Positions 47,385-55,328 are shown, counted from the stretch's first letter. The stretch is DNA of 64,000 bases from Desulfobulbaceae bacterium DB1 (GCA_001914235.1 MQUF01000005.1:62001-126000), one strand, 5' to 3'. Made by a program: numbers and translations. Notes: generated by a model not told the origin, from the letters alone.

Positions 47385-49024
47385 CGCAGGATTTCACCAA
47401 CAGCACCCGGCAACTGATCGACAGCCTCAAGAACATCTGCGCCGCCTACGGCCTCGGCAACGATGGCAACGAGTTCAAGATCATCACCCAGGTCTTTCTC
47501 TACAAGTTCCTCAACGATAAGTTCGCCTTTGAGGCCAAGAAGATCAAACCGGAGCTGGCCCAATATCAAAATGGCACCGAGAACTGGAAACAGGCGATCA
47601 GCTCCCTGAGCAGTGACGAGCTGGAGATGCTGCAATACCAGATGGGGCCGGACACCGCCCGCCTCAAACCCGAGCACTTCATCACCCATCTGTGGAATCG
47701 CCAGAACGAGCCCGATTTCGCCAAGCTCTTTGACGACACCCTGCGCGACATCGCCATCAGCAACAACGACATATTCGCGGTCAAGACCGACGGCGGGGCA
47801 AAGGTCACCCTGTTTGACCGGGTGAGCGAATACATCAGCGATGTCGGCAGGCGCGACGCCTTCTGCCGCGCCATCATCAACAAGATTGGATTTTCCAGCT
47901 TCGAGCGCATCTTCACCCAGAAGTTCGATTTCTACGCCACCATTTTCGAATACCTGATCAAGGACTACAACAGCAACAGCGGCGGCAAGTATGCCGAATA
48001 CTACACGCCCCATGCCGTGGCCCGGATCATGGCCGCCATCCTGGTGCCGCAGGAACAGCAGGGCAAGGTGCACAACGTCAGCTGCTACGACCCCTCGGCC
48101 GGGTCCGGCACCCTCTTGATGAACGTGGCCCACGCCATCGGCGAAAACCGCTGCAGCATCTACACCCAGGATATTTCCCAGAAATCCTCCAACCTGCTGC
48201 GGTTGAACCTGATTTTGAACAATCTGGTCCACTCCATCCCCAACATCATCCAGGGCAACACCCTGCTGCACCCCTACCACCGGGACGGCAAGGCGCTGAA
48301 GAAATTCGACTACATCGTCAGTAATCCGCCTTTCAAGATGGATTTCTCCGACTTTCGCAACGAGCTGGAGACCAGGGAGAACAAGGAGCGCTTCTTTGCC
48401 GGGGTGCCGAACATCCCCAAGCAGGCCGTGGACAAAATGGCCATCTACCAGCTCTTTCTCCAGCACATCGTCCATTCGCTGAAACCCGGCGGCAAGGCTG
48501 CGGTGGTGGTGCCCACCGGCTTCATCACCGCGCAATCCGGCATCGACAAGAAGATCCGCCAGCACCTGGTCGATAACCGGATGCTGGCCGGGGTGGTCTC
48601 CATGCCGAGCAACATCTTCGCCACCACCGGCACCAACGTCTCCATCCTCTTCATTGACGACAGCAACAAGAACGGTGTGGTGCTGATCGACGCCTCCAAC
48701 CTCGGCACCAAGGTCAAGGATGGCAAAAACCAGAAAACCCTGCTTGCAGCGGCAGAGGAAGACCGGATTATTGCGGTGTTCAACGGCAAGGAGGCGGTGG
48801 AAGATTTTTCGGTGGTGGTGAGCTACGACGAGATCGCCGCCAAAAACTATTCCCTCAGCGCCGGGCAGTATTTCGAGGTAAAGATTGAGTTTGTGGATCT
48901 GACGCCTGCTGAGTTCACTGCCAAGATGCAGGGCTTTAGCGACAATCTGGATCGGCTGTTCAAGGAGTCGGCCGGGTTGGAGCAGGAGATTCGGAAACAG
49001 TTGACGGGGTTGCGCTATGAGTAG
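47378..49024 (+). CDS. hsdM: Type I DNA methyltransferase subunit (HsdM)
   Basis: N6-adenine methyltransferase subunit, 548 residues from a GTG with CAGGAG upstream, overlapping hsdR by 7 nt. The N-terminal helical domain contains IICAAYGLGNDGNE-like sequence. The SAM motif DPSAGSGTLLMNVAHAIG lies near residue 237, and the catalytic motif SNPPFKMDF near 315. The C-terminal tail GFSDNLDRLFKESAGLEQ followed by QLTGLRYE is duplicated 1.6 kb downstream in front of hsdS. Its end overlaps the next frame by 8 nt. Confidence 0.97.
   Translation: MVTQDFTNSTRQLIDSLKNICAAYGLGNDGNEFKIITQVFLYKFLNDKFAFEAKKIKPELAQYQNGTENWKQAISSLSSDELEMLQYQMGPDTARLKPEHFITHLWNRQNEPDFAKLFDDTLRDIAISNNDIFAVKTDGGAKVTLFDRVSEYISDVGRRDAFCRAIINKIGFSSFERIFTQKFDFYATIFEYLIKDYNSNSGGKYAEYYTPHAVARIMAAILVPQEQQGKVHNVSCYDPSAGSGTLLMNVAHAIGENRCSIYTQDISQKSSNLLRLNLILNNLVHSIPNIIQGNTLLHPYHRDGKALKKFDYIVSNPPFKMDFSDFRNELETRENKERFFAGVPNIPKQAVDKMAIYQLFLQHIVHSLKPGGKAAVVVPTGFITAQSGIDKKIRQHLVDNRMLAGVVSMPSNIFATTGTNVSILFIDDSNKNGVVLIDASNLGTKVKDGKNQKTLLAAAEEDRIIAVFNGKEAVEDFSVVVSYDEIAAKNYSLSAGQYFEVKIEFVDLTPAEFTAKMQGFSDNLDRLFKESAGLEQEIRKQLTGLRYE
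48932..49024 (+). repeat. hsdM 3'-end repeat, copy A
   Basis: Final 93 nt of hsdM. It matches 50596-50688 at about 76 of 93 positions with no gaps and in the same frame, both ending TATGAGTA. The two copies bracket the AlbA_2 fragments and rhuM. Confidence 0.9.
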
Positions 49025-49232
49025 ATTCGGCACGAATAGCGATATGAAACAATTCGACCGCCTGTCCCAAATCGCCCTTGGAGAAGATTCCCCCCGCCGG
49101 TTCAAGGCGGATGTGAAGAATGTCGAATCGTTGGCCTCGGAGATGGCGGCCTTTGCCGACACGGGCGGCATGGTTTTATCCGGTCTCCATGACCTGATAA
49201 ATGACCTTTCAGACATGAGGCCGGCGAGATGA
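49017..49232 (+). pseudogene. AlbA_2 (RecG-like) domain fragment A
   Basis: The frame of 71 residues starts inside the hsdM end. Residues 22-50 (GEDSPRRFKADVKNVESLAS and EMAAFADTGG) match the N-terminal AlbA_2 DNA-binding region of RecG-like accessory proteins often found in type I RM loci. Homology stops after FADTGG and the rest (SGLHDLINDLSDMRPAR) is unrelated. It is too short to be the full protein (usually several hundred residues). It shares about 80% identity over this block with the ORF at 50257. Probably a remnant, though it could still be translated. Confidence 0.7.
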
Positions 49233-50260
49233 ATCATTCGGAAATTATCATCTACCAGGCCGCTGACGGCAAAATCAAAATCGATGTCCGGTTGGAAGAC
49301 GAGACGGTTTGGCTGACTCAGGAGCACATGGCTGGGTTGTTCGGCAAAAGCAAGAAGACGATTTCCGAGCACATCCGCAATATTTTCAGTGAAGGCGAAC
49401 TGGACGAGCAAGTGGTTGTCCGGAATTTCCGGACAACCACTCGCCATGGCGCCATGCCGGATAAAACCCAGTCCAGAGACGTTCAATTTTACAACCTGGA
49501 CGTGATCATCTCCGTCGGCTACCGGGTCAGGTCCCACCAGGGCACTCAGTTTCGCATCTGGGCCACCCAGCGGTTGAAGGAATACATCGTCAAGGGGTTT
49601 GCCCTGAACGATGAGCGCTTCAAAACGGGCAACTCGATGGCCTATTTCACGGAGCTACAGGAACGCATCCGTGAAATCCGCCTTTCCGAGCGCTTCTTCT
49701 ATCAGAAAATCAAGGATATCTATACAACCAGCATCGACTACGACCCCAGGGACGAAAAGACCGTCGAGTTTTTCAAGGTGGTTCAGAACAAACTCCTCTG
49801 GGCCATCAGCCGGCAAACAGCGGCGGAACTGGTGTATCGCCGGGCGGACGCCACGCGGCCCCTGATGGGTATGCAATCGTTCGACAAGAAAGGTGAGCCG
49901 GCGGTGCGTAAAAGCGATGTGAGCATCGCCAAGAACTACCTCGCCGAGGATGAAATGAAGCTGCTCGGCCTGCTGGTGGAACAATACCTGGCCTTCGCCG
50001 AAACCATGGCCCAGCAGAGAACCCCCATGCACATGTCCGACTGGATTCAACGGCTGGATGCCATTATTCAGCTCAATGGCCGGGAGCTGCTCACCCATGC
50101 GGGCAAGATCAGCCACCAGATGGCCCAGGAAAAAGCCGCCCTGGAGTATGACAAGTTCCAGGAATCGCAGCGACGCATCCAGCGTGAAGAGAGCCTCAAG
50201 GAGTTGGAAGAGGACATCAAAAAGCTGAAGTCGCCCCGGAAGAAGGGAGGCAAATCATGA
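49229..50260 (+). CDS. rhuM: RhuM family protein
   Basis: The product has 343 residues, starting with a 4-nt overlap of the upstream frame and ending with a 4-nt overlap of the downstream one. The family core is complete: VRLEDETVWLTQEHMAGLFG, SKKTISEHIRNIFSEGELDE, VVRNFRTTTRHG, YNLDVIISVGYRVRSHQGTQ and FRIWATQRLKEYIVKGFALN. The C-terminus is coiled coil (AQEKAALEYDKFQESQRRIQ) ending in a basic tail. RhuM was first named for Salmonella pathogenicity and is frequently located inside type I RM and defence loci. Its biochemical function is not known to me. Here it sits between hsdM and hsdS. Confidence 0.9.
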   Translation: MNHSEIIIYQAADGKIKIDVRLEDETVWLTQEHMAGLFGKSKKTISEHIRNIFSEGELDEQVVVRNFRTTTRHGAMPDKTQSRDVQFYNLDVIISVGYRVRSHQGTQFRIWATQRLKEYIVKGFALNDERFKTGNSMAYFTELQERIREIRLSERFFYQKIKDIYTTSIDYDPRDEKTVEFFKVVQNKLLWAISRQTAAELVYRRADATRPLMGMQSFDKKGEPAVRKSDVSIAKNYLAEDEMKLLGLLVEQYLAFAETMAQQRTPMHMSDWIQRLDAIIQLNGRELLTHAGKISHQMAQEKAALEYDKFQESQRRIQREESLKELEEDIKKLKSPRKKGGKS

Positions 50261-50688
50261 GCGGCATGCATGCAAAAGACCTCCGTGCCCAACTCGCCCT
50301 CAACGAAGATTCCACCCGCCGGTTCAAGGCGGATGTAAAAAATGCTGCGTCGCTGGCCTCGGAGATGGCTGTCTATACCAACAACAATGGCGGCAAGACC
50401 GTCATCGGCGTGACCGATGACGGTTCAGGCCTCAAGCAGGTGCCGGAACACTGGTCGACCATTGATTTTAGCGGCGGCCATGACGGCTGCCTGTTCACCG
50501 CCACGGTGCGGCGGAAACCGGCGGAAGAGGAAATCGCTCTCATCCATCGGAAGGGAACAAGCATGATTGATTCCCGGCGATTCACAACGATGCTGGGTTT
50601 TAGCGACAACCTGGACAGGCTGTTCCAGGAGTCGGTCGGGCTGGAGCTGGGGATTCGGCAGCAGTTGGTTGGGGTGCGGTATGAGTAA
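50257..50688 (+). pseudogene. Chimeric frame: AlbA_2 fragment B joined to a duplicated HsdM C-terminus
   Basis: The frame of 143 residues has three pieces. Residues 15-55 (ALNEDSTRRFKADVKNAASL, EMAVYTNNNGGKTVIGVTDD) are AlbA_2. Residues 65-90 (IDFSGGHDGCLFTATVRRKP) look like the C-terminal end of a RecG-like protein, with the middle deleted. The last 30 (GFSDNLDRLFQESVGLELGI and QQLVGVRYE) copy the HsdM tail. It overlaps the hsdS start by 8 nt exactly as a real hsdM end would. It is best read as a recombination scar whose tail preserves hsdS coupling. Whether it is translated is unclear. Confidence 0.75.
50596..50688 (+). repeat. hsdM 3'-end repeat, copy B
   Basis: Direct repeat of the last 93 nt of hsdM, about 82% identical to copy A, ending with a stop that overlaps the hsdS start codon. 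Confidence 0.9.
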
Positions 50689-51958
50689 GTGGCAGACAAG
50701 GAAGCTCGGTGAAATCTCCGAGATGTGCCTTGGGAAAATGCTTGATGGAAAAAAGAACAAGGGGGAATTTCAGCCATACCTTGCGAACATCAACGTCAGG
50801 TGGGGCGGATTCGATCTTTCCAGCCTGAACAAAATGCGCTTCGAAGACACCGAACAAGAGCGGTACGGATTGAAATTCGGTGATCTTGTTGTCTGTGAAG
50901 GCGGTGAGCCTGGGCGCTGTGCGATCTGGAAAGACCAAGTGCAGGGAATGAAGATACAGAAGGCTCTTCATCGAGTTCGCATCAATAGCGGCCACAGCAA
51001 TGAGTTCGTTTATTACCGATTGCTTCTCGCGAACAAAAATAGAGAACTTGCCAAGCACTTCATCGGCTCAACCATCAAGCACCTAACCGGCATCGGGCTG
51101 AAACAAGTTGAGTTTTCATTTCCGATCTTCGAAGAACAACAAAAAATCGCCGCCGTCCTCTCCGCCCTCGACGCCAAAATCGACTGCAACAACCGCATCA
51201 ACGCCGAACTTGAGTCCATGGCCAAGACCCTGTACGACTACTGGTTCGTGCAGTTCGACTTCCCCTTCGACTTCGCTTCAGGCAAGCCCGCCCCAAACGG
51301 CAAGCCCTACAAATCCTCCGGCGGCAAGATGGTCTACAACTCCACCCTGAAACGGGAGATCCCGGCGGGGTGGAAGGGCGGCACCTTGGATGATCTGGGG
51401 CAGATTGTCGGCGGCAGTACGCCTTCAACAAAGAATCCGGAAAACTTCACCGCCGACGGCACGTCGTGGATTACCCCGAACGATCTGTCCGACAACCAAG
51501 GCAACAAATTCATCTCCCGTGGCGCACAGGATGTCTCCGCCGAGGGTCTCAAGGATGCCGCCCTGAAAAAGTATCCCGCCGGAACGGTCTTGCTCAGTTC
51601 CCGCGCACCCATCGGCTACATGGCCATTGCCCGGAACGAACTGACCACCAATCAGGGCTTCAAGTCCTTCATTCCGACCAACGGCTATTCAACGGCGTTC
51701 ATTTACTACACTGTCAAAAATTCCTTGAAGGCCATCACCCAGTATGCCTCCGGCTCGACCTTCAAGGAGGTCTCCGCCACGGTCCTGAAGACCGTAAAAA
51801 TCTCCTTACCCGACTCGAAAGTCGTCGGTCAGTTCAGCAAATCAGTGGAGCCGATCTTCAAACGCCAGGATTTGCTTGAACAAGAAAACCAACACCTCAC
51901 CCAACTCCGCGACTGGCTGCTGCCCATGCTGATGAACGGCCAAGTGACGGTGAAATGA
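50681..51958 (+). CDS. hsdS: Type I restriction specificity subunit (HsdS)
   Basis: DNA-recognition subunit with two target-recognition domains, 425 residues. TRD1 (about residues 1-165) begins MSKWQTRKLGEISEMCLGKM. The first conserved helix is QQKIAAVLSALDAKIDCNNR near residues 155-175. TRD2 (about residues 220-390) begins EIPAGWKGGTLDDLGQIVGG. The second conserved helix ends LRDWLLPMLMNGQVTVK. The DNA target cannot be read from the sequence. The ATG lies in the TATGAGTA overlap that once joined it to hsdM. A separate hsdS 3'-end remnant lies past the SIR2 gene. Confidence 0.96.
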   Translation: MSKWQTRKLGEISEMCLGKMLDGKKNKGEFQPYLANINVRWGGFDLSSLNKMRFEDTEQERYGLKFGDLVVCEGGEPGRCAIWKDQVQGMKIQKALHRVRINSGHSNEFVYYRLLLANKNRELAKHFIGSTIKHLTGIGLKQVEFSFPIFEEQQKIAAVLSALDAKIDCNNRINAELESMAKTLYDYWFVQFDFPFDFASGKPAPNGKPYKSSGGKMVYNSTLKREIPAGWKGGTLDDLGQIVGGSTPSTKNPENFTADGTSWITPNDLSDNQGNKFISRGAQDVSAEGLKDAALKKYPAGTVLLSSRAPIGYMAIARNELTTNQGFKSFIPTNGYSTAFIYYTVKNSLKAITQYASGSTFKEVSATVLKTVKISLPDSKVVGQFSKSVEPIFKRQDLLEQENQHLTQLRDWLLPMLMNGQVTVK

Positions 51959-51992
51959 TTCAGCGGGAAAACGAATTGTATCCGGAGTGTCT

Positions 51993-53564
51993 ATGAAAAG
52001 CGCCATCCTGAAACGCCTGAAGAGGACAGACCACCTGCCGATGCTTTTTGTCGGCTCCGGGATGTCGATCCGTTATCTTAGTCTTGACAACTGGAAAGAG
52101 CTGCTGCGTCGCTTTGCCCGAATGGCGACTGACAGTGAGTATGCCTACGAGTTGTACGAACAACAGGCAAAGGGGCTGGAGTGCAAGGAAGGTTTGCTGC
52201 CGAAGGTGGCGGAGCTGATTGAACGTGACTTCAACCTGCGCTGGTTCAAGGATGAACGGTTCAGGGAGAGCCGGGAACAGTCGGCTGACGAGATTGCCCG
52301 CTCCATTTCGCCCTTCAAGATCGAAATCGCCCGCTATACGAATGATAGAAGCAGGGAACACATAGATGAATATGCCGCTGAAATCGAGCTGTTCCGGAAA
52401 CTTGAAATGCGCAGCATCGGCGGGGTGCTGACCACCAACTACGACTGTTTCATCGAGGAGATGTTCCCCAGTTACATAAAATATATTGGTCAGGAAGAAC
52501 TGCTTTTTTCCACCCTGCAAGGCATTTCCGAAATCTATAAGATTCATGGTTGTTGCACGAAACCCGAATCCATAGTCGTTACTGAGGCCGACTATGCCAG
52601 TTTTTCGGAGAAGAATGCCTATCTGGCGGCGAAAATTCTGACGATTTTCCTTGAACACCCCATCGTTTTCATCGGCTATTCCATCACGGACACCAACATC
52701 GAAAACATCCTGAAATCCATCGTCAAATGCCTTTCGGCCGACAACCTCGACAAGATCAAGGAACGGTTGATGTTTGTCGTGCGGGCCAAGGCAGGCGAGT
52801 CTGAAGAGGTTTCCACCTACAGCAAGTCATTTGAAGGTGGCAAGTCCATAGAAATGACACGCATCCGCCTGAAAAGCTACGAGCCGTTGTATCAGGCGAT
52901 GCTGGAAAACCAGGCCAAGTATAATGCGCCGATGCTGCGGCGCCTGAAACAGGATATTTACGATCTGGTGTTGACGAACAAGCCAACGGGCAAGATCAGA
53001 ACCGTCAATCTGGAGGATGATAAGCTGGAGGATGTCGAGATCGTGATCGGGGTCGGCATTCTCAATGATTTCGGGCGAAAGGGGTATACAGGGGTTTCAG
53101 CGGATGAGCTGTACGCCGATGTTGTCCTCGACAACCGTGATTTCGATGCGGAGTGTATTGTCTGGGATGCTTTGCCGAAACTGTTACCCCACAACAGCAA
53201 CAGCCTCCCAATATTCAAATATCTTTCGCAATATTCCGGTGAGTTGCCTGAGAAGGTTATGTCTGCGGTAGAAAACAAACAAAAGTACGATGACTTGCTT
53301 TCCAATACGATCAAGAAAAATCGTGAAAGGCACCCGTGCCGTCAGGACTCAATTGAAACGCTGCTTGGCAAATACCAGGATGGGAAATGCCTCAACGCCT
53401 TGCCACATCTCAAGCAGGAAAACATCAATATAGACGATTTGCATTCTTTTCTGGTGCGCATTCTGACGGACAACCCTTCAGTGCTGTCAACCGGAGGCCA
53501 ACCACTCAAGACTGACTTGAAACGCGCCATTAGAATTTACGACTGGTTGAAATACCACCCGTAA
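51993..53564 (+). CDS. SIR2-family (SIR2_2-type) protein, candidate NADase defence effector
   Basis: The product has 523 residues from the ATG at 51993, which has GGAG upstream; a GTG two codons earlier is also possible. The N-terminal half is a SIR2-like fold. It has FVGSGMSIRYLSLDNWKELL near residues 19-38, GGVLTTNYDCFIEEMF near 142-157, EIYKIHGCCTKP with the catalytic-type His about 185, and FIGYSITDTNIENIL near 226. The C-terminal 220 residues (from RLKQDIYDLVLTNKPTGK) have no domain I recognise. SIR2 domains in defence islands often cleave NAD to kill infected cells. It is 34 nt downstream of hsdS and upstream of an hsdS remnant, so it is cargo of the RM island. Confidence 0.85.
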   Translation: MKSAILKRLKRTDHLPMLFVGSGMSIRYLSLDNWKELLRRFARMATDSEYAYELYEQQAKGLECKEGLLPKVAELIERDFNLRWFKDERFRESREQSADEIARSISPFKIEIARYTNDRSREHIDEYAAEIELFRKLEMRSIGGVLTTNYDCFIEEMFPSYIKYIGQEELLFSTLQGISEIYKIHGCCTKPESIVVTEADYASFSEKNAYLAAKILTIFLEHPIVFIGYSITDTNIENILKSIVKCLSADNLDKIKERLMFVVRAKAGESEEVSTYSKSFEGGKSIEMTRIRLKSYEPLYQAMLENQAKYNAPMLRRLKQDIYDLVLTNKPTGKIRTVNLEDDKLEDVEIVIGVGILNDFGRKGYTGVSADELYADVVLDNRDFDAECIVWDALPKLLPHNSNSLPIFKYLSQYSGELPEKVMSAVENKQKYDDLLSNTIKKNRERHPCRQDSIETLLGKYQDGKCLNALPHLKQENINIDDLHSFLVRILTDNPSVLSTGGQPLKTDLKRAIRIYDWLKYHP

Positions 53565-53573
53565 AAAACAAAA

Positions 53574-53625
53574 GAGCCCCAGCTGCAAGCAAGCAGTAAC
53601 TGCTTACCTCGCTGGGACCCTTTTA
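53574..53625 (+). terminator. Hairpin after the SIR2 gene, probable terminator
   Basis: CCCAGC at 53578-53583 pairs with GCTGGG at 53611-53616 around an inner perfect 15-nt palindrome AAGCAGTAACTGCTT. It is followed by CCCTTTTAGG. The stem is good but the T-run is short. Confidence 0.55.
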
Positions 53626-53667
53626 GGTACAACCGGCACTCATGTCGGTTGGCAAACAGTAACTGTT
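53591..53667. repeat. Two similar odd-length palindromes (a-cagtaactg-t cores)
   Basis: AAGCAGTAACTGCTT (53591-53605) and AACAGTAACTGTT (53655-53667) are exact inverted repeats about a central A, sharing the core CAGTAACTG. They are spaced about 50 bp apart. They lie between the SIR2 gene and the hsdS remnant. Confidence 0.65.
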
Positions 53668-53780
53668 CACACCGGTCATGGCACCACATTCTTGTCTAAG
53701 AGAATGACATGAAAGAGACAGAAATTCAAGTTCTATGTTGCAATTTTGCTGTTGGAAAAATCTGTGTAGCCCACATTCCC

Positions 53781-53873
53781 CGCGATTGGTTCCTGCCCAT
53801 GCTGGTGAACGGCCAGGTCGCGGTGCGGAAATTGCGGAAGGAATATGAGAAATATTGGCGGGGTAACAGCTAA
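53781..53873 (+). pseudogene. hsdS 3'-end remnant
   Basis: An open frame reads RDWFLPMLVNGQVAVRKLRK, followed by EYEKYWRGNS and a stop. It resembles the C-terminal end of the nearby HsdS (LRDWLLPMLMNGQV) but with a longer basic tail. Over the shared 45 nt about 38 positions match. There is no start codon or other hsdS sequence upstream. It marks where an ancestral hsdS probably ended before the SIR2 cargo arrived. Confidence 0.8.
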
Positions 53874-53880
53874 AAATGCT

Positions 53881-53910
53881 GAAGCCGCCCCAAGGGACGG
53901 CTTCGTTACT
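53881..53910 (+). terminator. Hairpin following the RM island
   Basis: GAAGCCG and CGGCTTC flank a loop CCCCAAGGGA just after the hsdS remnant stop. No T-run of length is present, so the terminator call is tentative. Confidence 0.45.
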
Positions 53911-53997
53911 CCTTCCACGCATGGTAGATGAGGTATTTGTAATATCGACTTGATATACCTAAAAGTCAAGAATTTTGTTTTCCAGGGTGAGGGAAGC

Positions 53998-54027
53998 TTG
54001 ACAACGAACAACCTCCTGAGCCATATA
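53998..54027 (+). promoter_or_regulatory. Possible sigma-70 promoter before the small secreted protein
   Basis: TTGACA at 53998-54003 is followed after 18 bp by CATATA at 54022-54027. It lies about 145 bp ahead of the gene at 54172. A plausible but weak -10 match. Confidence 0.3.
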
Positions 54028-54171
54028 GATAGGTTTTGTGCGGGGTGCAACGTGATTGCCGCGCCTCCGCTCCGATGACCAATAAACGTCAATCAAGCGG
54101 GCAGGGAAGCGTGTGCTGCGCGAGGGTTTTTCCGCGGTCTCCCTCCGTTGCTCCGCCGGGATGAGGAAAAG

Positions 54172-54417
54172 ATGAAAAACAAAGGATTTGCAATATGCGC
54201 CTGTTGCTGCCTTCTTCTTTCGTGGGGCGGATTATGCCGTGCCATGGAGGTGTCGGAGAACGGGAAAAACGAAATTTCGGCAAAGCATCCTGCGGAAGAA
54301 CCTGCCATGGCGGCCATTCCCTCCGCGGAAAAAGATCAGGCTGTGGCCGGCACGGAGGAGATTCCGGTCGTCATTCCCCCGACGGAACCGGAGATGGCGG
54401 CGATCCCGGGGAAATAA
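54172..54417 (+). CDS. Small secreted protein, function unknown
   Basis: The product has 81 residues from the ATG at 54172, with AGGA five bases upstream. A signal peptide (FAICACCCLLLSWGGLCRAM) has an unusual Cys cluster. The mature part is acidic and proline-rich, and it carries two MAAIP repeats (PAMAAIPSAEK and PEMAAIPGK) separated by EEIPVVIPPTE. No known family was recognised. The frame, ribosome site and signal peptide support it being real. Confidence 0.6.
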   Translation: MKNKGFAICACCCLLLSWGGLCRAMEVSENGKNEISAKHPAEEPAMAAIPSAEKDQAVAGTEEIPVVIPPTEPEMAAIPGK

Positions 54418-54548
54418 GGTGAAAACGCTTGATGGCCGGCGCAACAGCGCATGGTGCGCGCGTCTCACGGGTGCAAGCGGCTGGTGCGGTTCAGCCGGGG
54501 GGAGATTGTTTTCAGCCAAAAAAACAGTATGCCTTTCGTGACGTTTGG

Positions 54549-55328
54549 TTATTGCCCGCCGTTCAATTTGTTTGTCCAGGATTCCTGCAGGGCTGCAAGG
54601 GCGTCGTAGTTTGTCAGGTCAAGATGGATCGGGGTGACGGAGATGAAGCCGCGTTCCATTTCGTACGAATCGGTCCCCGGGCCTCTTTCCCGTGAAGGGC
54701 TGCCCCCGCCGATCCAGAAACAGGGCCGTCCCCATGGGTCGACAAGTTCCTGCACCGCGTTTTCGTACATCCGCCGTCCCTGGCGGGTGATTTTCATGGA
54801 GCTGATTTGCGCCGCTTCCAGGTTGGGCACGTTAATATTGAGGTAACAGTCTTCGGGGAGACGGCTGGCCAGAATCAGCCGCGTTATTCTCGCCGCGCAC
54901 GTCACTGCCGTGGCGAAATGATAAGGAGGATCGCCGGAAATGGAGACGGCAATGGACGGCACGCCGCGGATGGTTCCCTCCTTTGCCGCGGATACGGTGC
55001 CGGAATAACTGATGTCATGGCCCAGGTTCGCCCCATCGTTGATGCCGGAGATGATCAGGTCCGGCTTGGCGGGCAGGATTTTTTCAACGGCAAGGGTGAT
55101 GCAGTCCGCCGGGGTGCCGTTCACCGCAAAGATGTTCTGTTCCACTTCCTTCACCTTGAGCGGGCGGTGCAGGGAAAGGGAGTGACTGACCGCGCTGTTG
55201 TCCCGGTCCGGGGCGACAATGACCGCCCGGTAGAGTTCGCCCATGCCCTGATAGAGCAAGCGCAGTCCCGGCGCATGGACCCCGTCGTCGTTGGTGAGAA
55301 GAAGCAGGGGGCGGCTGTCAGCCGGCAT
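54549..55328 (-). CDS. surE: 5'/3'-nucleotidase SurE
   Basis: Metal-dependent nucleotidase, 259 residues from the ATG at 55328 with GGAGG upstream. The metal-binding start LLLLTNDDGVHAPGLRLLYQ (Asp about 14 and 15), the Ser/Asn-type motif PDRDNSAVSHSLSLHRPLKV, and SGINDGANLGHDISYSGTVS with AAKEGTIRGVPSIAVS are complete. The start overlaps the upstream enzyme's stop by 11 nt. The gene order TraB-like, yhbY, lyase-like, surE forms one operon. Confidence 0.95.
   Translation of the reverse strand: MPADSRPLLLLTNDDGVHAPGLRLLYQGMGELYRAVIVAPDRDNSAVSHSLSLHRPLKVKEVEQNIFAVNGTPADCITLAVEKILPAKPDLIISGINDGANLGHDISYSGTVSAAKEGTIRGVPSIAVSISGDPPYHFATAVTCAARITRLILASRLPEDCYLNINVPNLEAAQISSMKITRQGRRMYENAVQELVDPWGRPCFWIGGGSPSRERGPGTDSYEMERGFISVTPIHLDLTNYDALAALQESWTNKLNGGQ

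Noticed and set aside
49017-49232. Small antitoxin-like gene after hsdM
   Set aside because: The protein aligns with the AlbA_2 region of RecG-like proteins and is truncated; no toxin partner structure is seen.
53591-53667. Integron attC site
   Set aside because: The palindromes resemble attC in being imperfectly nested, but the GTTRRRY/RYYYAAC core sites and bulges are not visible.
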